From contig CAMYWS010000054.1 of the NCBI GenBank assembly GCA_947302865.1, positions 1 to 7,095 on the forward strand: a stretch of 7,095 bases of DNA, written 5' to 3'. Below the pieces are notes generated by a model, which worked only from the letters and a program-made list of their open reading frames with translations, had not been told where the DNA came from and searched no databases. This document shows, in pieces, positions 1-4,756 of the stretch. This DNA comes from an uncultured Clostridia bacterium. GTDB lineage: Bacteria > Bacillota_A > Clostridia > Christensenellales > CAG-138. The position numbers were made by a program, and so were the translations under genes. The stretch's first letter is position 1. Every line of letters begins with the position of its first letter.

Positions 1-763
1 CACGAAGCTCGAACAGCCGCGCGATCGGCTGCAGCCGGTCCTCGTCGCCCCAGATTATGAAGAACTCGCGGGCGGTCTTTCGGATCGCTTCGAGCGCGTA
101 TTCTTCGTCGAAATTGCGGATCGCGTACATGATCGCCTGCCGCGACGCGTGATCGTCGCAGGTCTTGTAATACTGATCTACGACCGCTTCGGTGCAGACC
201 GTGCCGTCGTAATAGAACAGAGGCATGTATTTTTCGAAATCCTTTTTGCTGTACATCTCGCGCCAGAACGCGCCGAACGGTCCTTCGAGCCGCCGGATCT
301 TTTTCGGCATTCTGTCCGTGATCCCGCCCGGCGTGAGCGCAATGACCTTCATGAACCGGTCCGGATACCGGACGGCGGCGTACATCAGATAGACCGCGCC
401 CATCGTCACGCCGAGCGCATGCGTCCGCTTGATCCCGATCGCGTCGAGACATTTTACGATCGCGCCGGCCATTTCGTCCATCGAATAGTTCAGCGAAAGC
501 GGACGGTCGGAAAATCCGAAGCCCGGAAGATCGATCGCGATCACGCAGTATTGTTCCGCGAGCTTCGGCATCAGCTCGCGCCAGGTGTAGATCGACTGCC
601 CCACCGAATGTATGAGCAGCAGCGGCTCGCCCCTTCCCATGGTCAGGTAGTGGATGCGGCACTGCTCCGGCTTCGGATGCGGTCCGGGAAAGCCCGGAAG
701 CTCTATGGTGACGTAGTCGCCGATCAGATCGGAATTGACGATCGGCTTGAAGTTCTGTTTCAT
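1..763 (-). CDS. Alpha/beta-hydrolase fold protein, C-terminus cut by window edge
   Basis: Reading the minus strand from the ATG at 763-761 gives 254 residues before the window ends, with no stop. An AGAGGTG ribosome site lies about 5 nt upstream, and a promoter is present. The fold is recognisable: beta-strand LLLIH (48-52) leading to an HSVGQ loop where the oxyanion HGxG motif usually sits, then VIAIDLPGFGFSD (74-86), a nucleophile elbow, a cap-like segment with many aromatic residues (about 155-200), and FIIWGDEDRLQP (235-246), whose D242 fits the catalytic acid. The catalytic His would be beyond the edge. The elbow reads G-V-T-M-G, so Thr120 replaces the usual Ser. Relatives include esterases, C-C bond hydrolases and dehalogenases; the substrate cannot be read from sequence. 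No signal peptide is seen, so it is probably cytoplasmic. It is divergent from the sigma-factor gene. Confidence 0.85.
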   Translation of the reverse strand, partial: MKQNFKPIVNSDLIGDYVTIELPGFPGPHPKPEQCRIHYLTMGRGEPLLLIHSVGQSIYTWRELMPKLAEQYCVIAIDLPGFGFSDRPLSLNYSMDEMAGAIVKCLDAIGIKRTHALGVTMGAVYLMYAAVRYPDRFMKVIALTPGGITDRMPKKIRRLEGPFGAFWREMYSKKDFEKYMPLFYYDGTVCTEAVVDQYYKTCDDHASRQAIMYAIRNFDEEYALEAIRKTAREFFIIWGDEDRLQPIARLFELR

Positions 764-786
764 GACACACCTCTTTTATCGGTTCG

Positions 787-815
787 ATTATACCCCGCAG
801 CCCGCGTCGATGCAA
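787..815 (-). promoter_or_regulatory. Sigma-A-type promoter for the hydrolase gene
   Basis: On the minus strand, a perfect -10 TATAAT (792-787) is preceded by exactly 17 bp and a weak -35 TTGCAT (815-810, three of six consensus positions). Transcription would start near 780, giving a leader of about 16 nt that carries the AGAGGTG ribosome site before the ATG at 763. Position, spacing and the perfect -10 make this a good call despite the weak -35. Confidence 0.65.
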
Positions 816-854
816 GGATACGGCGGAAAACTTTTCTTTTCGTACATATTTCTG

Positions 855-885
855 TTGCAAAAAGAACGCTGTTTTCTGTTATCAT
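855..885 (+). promoter_or_regulatory. Candidate extended -10 promoter for the sigma/anti-sigma operon
   Basis: TGTTATCAT (877-885) is an extended -10 element: TG, one base, then TATCAT (five of six consensus positions). A possible -35, TTGCAA (855-860), lies 19 bp upstream, which is longer than ideal. The same TCTGTTAT-x-AT string occurs in front of dnaA at 3107-3116. Transcription would start near 892, giving a leader of about 90 nt. A TTGACA at 945-950 has no -10 at the right distance and is not used here. An additional ECF-type autoregulated promoter cannot be excluded. Confidence 0.4.
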
Positions 886-970
886 GTGTAAAAACAGAAC
901 TTTTTTGCAAAAAGCGTCACTTTTTCTTCTCCCGAAACGCTTTCTTGACAGAACATGTTCAAAAACAGAA
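865..970 (+). repeat. Imperfect 35-bp direct repeat with hairpin and palindrome in the sigma-gene leader
   Basis: Two copies, 865-899 and 936-970, are offset by 71 bp and match at 25 of 35 positions. Both begin with AACGCT and end with AAAAACAGAA, and CATGT is conserved in between. The first copy can fold as TTCTGTT (874-880) with AACAGAA (893-899). The second contains a perfect 10-bp palindrome, GAACATGTTC (951-960), ending 10 nt before the AGGAGG ribosome site. TTGCAAAAAG also occurs twice (855-864, 905-914). The arrangement suggests regulatory sites for the downstream operon, but no known operator is recognised. Confidence 0.4.
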
Positions 971-985
971 AGGAGGCGCCGTTTG
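971..985 (+). promoter_or_regulatory. Ribosome binding site that fixes a TTG start for the sigma factor
   Basis: A full AGGAGG (971-976) is followed by 6 nt and TTG (983-985). The first in-frame ATG is at 1004, seven codons in, and has no ribosome site of its own. The reading frame is open far upstream, but there it runs antisense through the hydrolase gene. TTG at 983 is therefore the best start. Confidence 0.8.
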
Positions 986-1525
986 GAAGATCTGTCAAAC
1001 CTGATGAAAACCGATCCGGAAGGCGGGATCCGAACGCTGCTGGATCGATACGGCGGACTTGTTTATGTGACCGTGCGGCGTGTGCTGCGAAATTTCTCCG
1101 AGGACGACGTCGAGGAATGCGTGTCGGACGTTTTCTATTATCTCTTCCGGCACAGACGGCGGCTGGATTTTTCCGGCGCGGTGTTTCCCGCGTATCTCAT
1201 CCGGATCGCGGAACACAAAGCGCTGGATCACCTGCGCAAAAGCGCGCGTATGCCGGTCCCGTCGGAGGACGCGCTCTGGGACGAAACCGCGTCCGAACGG
1301 TCCGCCGAGGAGGAAGCGATCGCGCTGCTCTCGAACGACGCGCTCATCGAACGGATCCGCGCGCTCGGCGAACCGGACGCGACGATCCTGCTTTCAAAAT
1401 ACTGGCTCGGCATGACGAGCGCCGAGATCGGCAAACGGCTCGGCATGAAACCGAACACCGTCGTGCAGCGGGCAAAGCGCGCGCTGCAGAAGATCAAAGA
1501 AGCATGGAAGGGAGAAGAACCATGA
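983..1525 (+). CDS. ECF-type sigma-70 family RNA polymerase sigma factor
   Basis: The product is 180 residues, typical for a two-domain ECF sigma factor. Region 2 spans about 17-88: DDVEECVSDVFYYLF (41-55) is the core-polymerase-binding helix, and YLIRIAEHKALDHLRK (71-86) matches regions 2.3/2.4, which melt and read the -10. A variable acidic linker follows (about 90-120). Region 4 spans about 120-173, with the helix-turn-helix MTSAEIGKRLGMKPNTVVQR (144-163) reading the -35. It starts at TTG 983 behind AGGAGG and ends in ATGA, overlapping the next gene by 4 bp, so the two are translationally coupled. This is the standard arrangement for a sigma factor and its membrane-bound inhibitor. It presumably directs RNA polymerase to a small stress or envelope regulon, possibly including its own operon. 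The inducing signal is unknown. Confidence 0.93.
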   Translation: MEDLSNLMKTDPEGGIRTLLDRYGGLVYVTVRRVLRNFSEDDVEECVSDVFYYLFRHRRRLDFSGAVFPAYLIRIAEHKALDHLRKSARMPVPSEDALWDETASERSAEEEAIALLSNDALIERIRALGEPDATILLSKYWLGMTSAEIGKRLGMKPNTVVQRAKRALQKIKEAWKGEEP

Positions 1526-2991
1526 ACAGCAAGCTGGAACAGAAATTCGAAACCATGAACGACGCGCAGAAAGAACAGCTCTTGAACGCGATCGATCCCG
1601 ATATCCTTTTGACGCCGGAAACAAAGGCCCGCATCAATGCACGGCTTCATCGGAAGCTTCCGAAAAAGCGCGTATCGTTTGCAAGGATGTGGAAGCCCGT
1701 CGCGATCGCGGCAGCGGCGTGCGTCATGATCTATCTTACGCTCGGCTTTACCGTGCCGGGCGTTGCGGACGGACTGTACCGGATCGCGCATCCGGACACG
1801 ACGACCGAAACCTACTTTATGCAGAAGCCGGACGAACGCGAACCGATCAAGGAGATCGAGCAGGCAATCGAAAGCGCGAAACCCGAAAACGTCAGCGGAC
1901 GCGTGGAGCTGATCGGAAGCTACTCCGGCGAGCTCAGAAGCGACGCGGAATTCAACCGCCGCGTGACCGAGCCCGGCGACGGTCCCGTGATCGATCCGAA
2001 CGAATATGCGTACCTCCTTTCGCTCGATCCGCAGCTTTCCGAGGTGTATTACGACGGCAGTCAATTGATCGTCACCGCATATTTCGAATGCCCGTATGCC
2101 GGCGATTTTCTGGTCGGTTTCGGAAACACCGAGACGCCCTATACGCACAATCTCGACATGACGACCTATGAGGTGCTCGGCGCCGTCAACGGTACGCCAT
2201 ATACGTTCGGCAGCTACGGACACGGCGTGATCCCGAGTTACAACAAGGAGGAAAGCGGCTTCTATATGCAGACGGAGATCGATCTTGCCTCTCCGCTGCC
2301 CGACGGCGCCGTCGACATGACGCTGTATTACTACATCAACAATGAGGATGACATCAAAACCGGGAAAACCTTTAACGTCGCGCGGGTAAAGCACGTGTTC
2401 ACGTTCGATACGACGGCGGGCAACCGGCACGAAACGAAGACGCTGTCTCTGTCGCTTGCCGGCTCCGCGCCGATCACCGTATGGACGCTCGATCAGAAGA
2501 GCTTGGATTTCGTCTCGATCGAAAACCGCACCGTTTCGTTTGACGGCGTCACGCTCACGTTCGAGGTTTCCTACCTGCCCGGCGGCGTCACGATCGGATT
2601 GAAGGACATAAGCGCCGAAACGTTCGACAAGGATCTCATCCGCGCCGCCTTCAACAGTCGGACGGAAGGACTGCAGTTCGACGTTTACGTAAACGGTGAG
2701 CGGATCGAAAGCCGCATTCCGGACAACATGGGCGGCGACGACTGGAAAATCGAGCTGCCGATCCATGCGGAGGACTGGGACGGGATCGAATCGGTCATGC
2801 TGATCCCGAAGCTTGTGAGAATGACCGGATTCGTTCCCTGTCTCGATCCGGTCGACGGAACAAAAACCGGAGCGCCCGTTCTGCTTTCCGACGACGGCGG
2901 GCCGCAGCCGTATCCGGAATACGGCTTCCAAACCACCGGATGGGCGGAAACCGTCCTTTCCGACTGCGCAATCGCGCTGCCGAAGCCGTAA
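1522..2991 (+). CDS. Single-pass membrane protein, putative anti-sigma factor of the upstream ECF sigma
   Basis: The product is 489 residues, starting at the ATG inside the ATGA overlap with the sigma gene and behind a GGGAGAAG ribosome site. The N-terminal 57 residues are charged and mostly helical, and would face the cytoplasm. One hydrophobic segment (about 58-78, VAIAAAACVMIYLTLGF) follows a basic stretch (KKR, 48-50), predicting N-in topology. The remaining roughly 410 residues would lie outside the membrane and look beta-rich, with alternating hydrophobic residues and many Asp, Gly, Thr and Tyr. The layout matches anti-sigma partners of Clostridia ECF factors, some of which carry DUF4179-type domains. 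I do not see a clear zinc-binding ZAS motif or a named sensor domain, so the anti-sigma role rests on gene order and topology. A terminator follows 54 bp after the stop. Confidence 0.72.
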   Translation: MNSKLEQKFETMNDAQKEQLLNAIDPDILLTPETKARINARLHRKLPKKRVSFARMWKPVAIAAAACVMIYLTLGFTVPGVADGLYRIAHPDTTTETYFMQKPDEREPIKEIEQAIESAKPENVSGRVELIGSYSGELRSDAEFNRRVTEPGDGPVIDPNEYAYLLSLDPQLSEVYYDGSQLIVTAYFECPYAGDFLVGFGNTETPYTHNLDMTTYEVLGAVNGTPYTFGSYGHGVIPSYNKEESGFYMQTEIDLASPLPDGAVDMTLYYYINNEDDIKTGKTFNVARVKHVFTFDTTAGNRHETKTLSLSLAGSAPITVWTLDQKSLDFVSIENRTVSFDGVTLTFEVSYLPGGVTIGLKDISAETFDKDLIRAAFNSRTEGLQFDVYVNGERIESRIPDNMGGDDWKIELPIHAEDWDGIESVMLIPKLVRMTGFVPCLDPVDGTKTGAPVLLSDDGGPQPYPEYGFQTTGWAETVLSDCAIALPKP

Positions 2992-3043
2992 GGAAACCCT
3001 ACGACCGAAACGCACCATGGCATGAAAAAATCACATCAAAGGA

Positions 3044-3076
3044 GAGAACCGACCGTTACGAGGCCGGTTCTTTTTT
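3044..3076 (+). terminator. Rho-independent terminator of the sigma/anti-sigma operon
   Basis: GAACCG (3046-3051) pairs with CGGTTC (3065-3070). The stem continues past an A-C mismatch as CC/GG (3053-3054 with 3062-3063), closing a 7-nt loop. Six T residues follow immediately (3071-3076). It separates the sigma/anti-sigma operon from dnaA, so dnaA needs its own promoter. Confidence 0.85.
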
Positions 3077-3107
3077 CCCGAAAACGCTTTTCTTTCCGAA
3101 AAAAATC

Positions 3108-3116
3108 TGTTATGAT
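3108..3116 (+). promoter_or_regulatory. Extended -10 promoter of dnaA
   Basis: TGTTATGAT (3108-3116) has the TG extension plus TATGAT (five of six consensus positions). GATAAT at 3114-3119 is an overlapping alternative. A -35 at 17-bp spacing would be TTTTCT (3088-3093), which is weak, so the TG extension probably matters. The start site would be near 3123, giving a leader of about 60 nt. The element follows the terminator at 3044-3076 directly, as expected for an independent dnaA promoter. Confidence 0.55.
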
Positions 3117-3128
3117 AATAGCGGTATA

Positions 3129-3159
3129 GGAGCGTCATAAAAACGCTTTGAGTTTTTTT
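3129..3159 (+). promoter_or_regulatory. Terminator-like hairpin in the dnaA leader
   Basis: GGAGCGT (3129-3135) can pair with ACGCTTT (3143-3149): five Watson-Crick pairs and two G-T wobbles around a 7-nt loop, CATAAAA. Three bases later comes a run of seven T (3153-3159). If transcription starts near 3123, this forms at the very 5' end of the dnaA transcript, 24 nt before the start codon. It may attenuate transcription or stabilise the 5' end. The stem is short, so function is uncertain. Confidence 0.35.
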
Positions 3160-3183
3160 ACGCAAAAAGATTGGGGAAACACT

Positions 3184-4503
3184 ATGGAAGATCTCAAAAA
3201 AATCTGGTACGACGCGCGGGAAAGCATCCGTCCGCAGCTCACGGCGGTGACGTTTCACCGCTGGATCGACGCGCTCGATCCCGTCGTCGTACAGAACGGC
3301 ATCCTGGTGCTGGAAGCGACGGACGAGGTCGTGAAGAATACGATCACGGAATACTATTTCGATCACGTCCGCACCGCCGTGCAGAAGGCGGAACCGGATA
3401 TTCTGGACGTGCTTCTGATCCTGCCGTCCCAGCGCAGGGATTTTGTCAAGTCCCCGTCGGAAGAGGTCTCCATCAACTCTCTCACGCTGAATCCGAAGTA
3501 CACCTTCGATACGTTCGTCGTCGGCAAGTCGAACAATTTCGCGCACGCGGCAGCGGCTGCGGTCGTCGAAGCGCCGGGCAAAGCGTATAATCCTCTGTTT
3601 CTGTACGGCGGCGTCGGTCTCGGCAAGACGCATCTGATGCACGCGATCGGACATGCCGTGAAGGAAGCGAATCCGTCCGCGCGCATCGTATACGTGACGA
3701 GCGAAATGTTCACGAACGACCTGATCGAAGCGCTGCGCGCCGGCAAAAATGTCGAATTCCGGCAGCGGTACCGGAATGTCGATCTTCTCATGATCGACGA
3801 TATCCAGTTTATCGCGGGAAAACAGTCCGTGCAGGAGGAGTTCTTTAACACCTTCAACACACTGCATAACGCGGGAAAGCAGATCGTCATCAGTTCGGAC
3901 CGTCCGCCGAAGGAGATCAAGGCGCTTGAGGAACGTCTTTCCTCGCGTTTCGAATGGGGTCTTGTCGCGGACATCCAGGCGCCGGATCTCGAAACGAGGA
4001 CCGCAATTTTAAGGAACCGCGCGCAGAACGAACACGTCGATATCTCCGACGATATCATCAATTTCATCGCGGAAAACATCGTCGACAACATCCGGAAGCT
4101 CGAAGGAAGTCTGAACCGCGTCATAGCGTACGCGCGTTTGAAACGCCTGCCGATCACGATGAACCTTGCGAAGGAAGCCATGAAGGACATGCTTCCGCAA
4201 AAAAAGGATATCATCGTGACCCCGGACCGGATCAAGGAAACGGTCGCGGAGTATTATTCGATCCCGATCGAAAGCTTAATGTCGCAGCGGCGTGACAAGG
4301 AAGTGGTTGTTCCGCGGCAGATCGCGATGTATTTCTGTCTGAAACTGCTCAGTCTTCCTTATAAAAGAATCGCGACGCTGTTTGACCGCGACGATCACAC
4401 GACGGCAATATCGGCGTGCAGAAAGATCGAAAAGATGCTGGAGGAAGACAGCGGATTTGCGGATACGATCGAAAGCATTCAGACGCGTATAAAGGAAGGA
4501 TAG
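3184..4503 (+). CDS. dnaA: Chromosomal replication initiator protein DnaA
   Basis: The product is 439 residues, the usual size for Firmicutes DnaA. The ATG at 3184 is chosen because GGGGA (3173-3177) sits 6 nt upstream and MEDLKKIW aligns with normal DnaA N-termini; an in-frame TTG at 3148 lacks a ribosome site. Domain I (about 1-75) mediates oligomerisation, and the linker is short. The AAA+ ATPase domain has Walker A GGVGLGKT (142-149), Walker B LLMIDD (201-206), a box VII-type arginine in ERLSSRFEWGL, and the sensor II segment NIRKLEGSLNR. Domain IV has VVVPRQIAMYF (about 374-384) and the DNA-binding signature. That signature reads F-D-R-D-D-H-T-T (400-407) rather than the usual F-G-G-R-D-H-T-T, so an Asp occupies the Arg position. 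DnaA binds DnaA boxes and melts oriC, and such boxes lie immediately downstream. Autoregulation through the leader is possible, but no box is visible there. Confidence 0.98.
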   Translation: MEDLKKIWYDARESIRPQLTAVTFHRWIDALDPVVVQNGILVLEATDEVVKNTITEYYFDHVRTAVQKAEPDILDVLLILPSQRRDFVKSPSEEVSINSLTLNPKYTFDTFVVGKSNNFAHAAAAAVVEAPGKAYNPLFLYGGVGLGKTHLMHAIGHAVKEANPSARIVYVTSEMFTNDLIEALRAGKNVEFRQRYRNVDLLMIDDIQFIAGKQSVQEEFFNTFNTLHNAGKQIVISSDRPPKEIKALEERLSSRFEWGLVADIQAPDLETRTAILRNRAQNEHVDISDDIINFIAENIVDNIRKLEGSLNRVIAYARLKRLPITMNLAKEAMKDMLPQKKDIIVTPDRIKETVAEYYSIPIESLMSQRRDKEVVVPRQIAMYFCLKLLSLPYKRIATLFDRDDHTTAISACRKIEKMLEEDSGFADTIESIQTRIKEG

Positions 4504-4512
4504 TTATCCACA
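4504..4512 (+). promoter_or_regulatory. Consensus DnaA box
   Basis: TTATCCACA is a 9/9 match to the consensus DnaA box. It begins immediately after the dnaA stop codon (TAG, 4501-4503) and is the best single site in the window, probably a high-affinity anchor for the initiator. Confidence 0.85.
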
Positions 4513-4565
4513 GTTCGTGGAACGGACAAGTGGAAGAATTTGGGAAACAGGGGAAAGAGGGGATA

Positions 4566-4594
4566 CCGTGGAAAAGAGAACGGGTTTTCCACGG
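4566..4594. repeat. Inverted repeat made of two opposed DnaA-box-like sites
   Basis: CCGTGGAAAA (4566-4575) and TTTTCCACGG (4585-4594) are a perfect 10-bp inverted repeat around a 9-bp spacer. Each arm holds TTTTCCACG, a 7/9 DnaA box, in opposite orientation. The left arm with its flank (GTGGAAAAGAG, 4568-4578) is also the exact reverse complement of 4656-4666 at the unwinding-side box. No T-run follows, so it is a poor candidate for a dnaA terminator. Confidence 0.6.
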
Positions 4595-4658
4595 CCAAAC
4601 CGCAGAGACGCCCACATCCGGAAGACGGAAACAGCGGGGAAAATCCGGGTTATCCCTC

Positions 4659-4677
4659 TTTTCCACACCGCCTACTA
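4659..4677 (+). promoter_or_regulatory. Origin unwinding module: DnaA box, GC spacer, DnaA-trio-like CTACTA
   Basis: TTTTCCACA (4659-4667, 8/9 DnaA box) is followed by CCGC (4668-4671) and CTACTA (4672-4677), then AAA and an AT-rich purine tract. On the opposite strand CTACTA reads 3'-GATGAT-5', the DnaA-trio motif that in Bacillus subtilis loads DnaA onto single-stranded DNA next to a GC-rich clamp. Order and spacing agree with that model. Only two clear trios are present, followed by AAA. Confidence 0.6.
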
Positions 4678-4728
4678 AAACGACTGCTTTAAAAAGAAAA
4701 GAAACGAACAGAAACACAACGAAGAAAT

Positions 4729-4737
4729 GGTGGATAA
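4729..4737 (-). promoter_or_regulatory. DnaA box on the minus strand, dnaN-proximal
   Basis: The minus strand reads TTATCCACC, an 8/9 DnaA box, ending the AT-rich stretch and lying 19 bp before the dnaN start codon. It could close the origin on the right and could also affect dnaN expression when DnaA is bound. Confidence 0.6.
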
Positions 4738-4756
4738 CCGCCGGAAAGGAACCGAT

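Larger units (their letters stand above)
4504..4740. other. Probable chromosomal replication origin (oriC) between dnaA and dnaN
   Basis: This gene-free stretch starts at the dnaA stop and ends just before the dnaN ribosome site. It holds one perfect DnaA box, TTATCCACA (4504-4512, plus), one 8/9 box TTTTCCACA (4659-4667, plus), one 8/9 box TTATCCACC (4737-4729, minus), and two 7/9 boxes TTTTCCACG facing each other (4575-4567 minus; 4585-4593 plus). Weaker TTATCC-type and TTCCAC-type words also occur (for example 4650-4655). A purine-rich AT stretch (about 4677-4730) after the 4659 box would be the melting region. Position between dnaA and dnaN is classic for Firmicutes origins. I see no DnaA boxes upstream of dnaA, so the origin may be confined to this segment. 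Confidence 0.82.

Noticed and set aside
909..925. AAAAAG / CTTTTT inverted repeat upstream of the sigma gene as a terminator
   Set aside because: The stem is six pairs, five of them A-T, and it lies between divergent promoters where no terminator is needed.
945..950. Perfect -35 hexamer TTGACA before the sigma gene
   Set aside because: At 16-18 bp downstream the sequence is the ribosome binding site, with no -10, so it is unlikely to be a promoter.
149..982. Long open frame on the plus strand upstream of the sigma factor, in the same frame
   Set aside because: It runs antisense through the alpha/beta-hydrolase and continues through the intergenic region; only the part from TTG 983 has a ribosome site and sigma-factor sequence.
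1228..3018. Long open frame on the minus strand opposite the sigma/anti-sigma genes
   Set aside because: It is a shadow of G+C-rich coding sequence, Arg-rich with no recognisable domain, while the plus strand has clear families and a 4-bp coupled overlap.
3022..3129. Short basic open frame (35 codons) between the anti-sigma gene and dnaA
   Set aside because: No ribosome site, and it crosses the terminator hairpin and dnaA promoter.
3148..3183. TTG start that would extend DnaA by 12 residues
   Set aside because: No ribosome site at proper distance, and the extension does not match DnaA N-termini; ATG 3184 has GGGGA 6 nt upstream.
3031..3867. Minus-strand open frame opposite the start of dnaA
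   Set aside because: It overlaps dnaA and its promoter and shows no domain; it is a mirror of dnaA codon bias.
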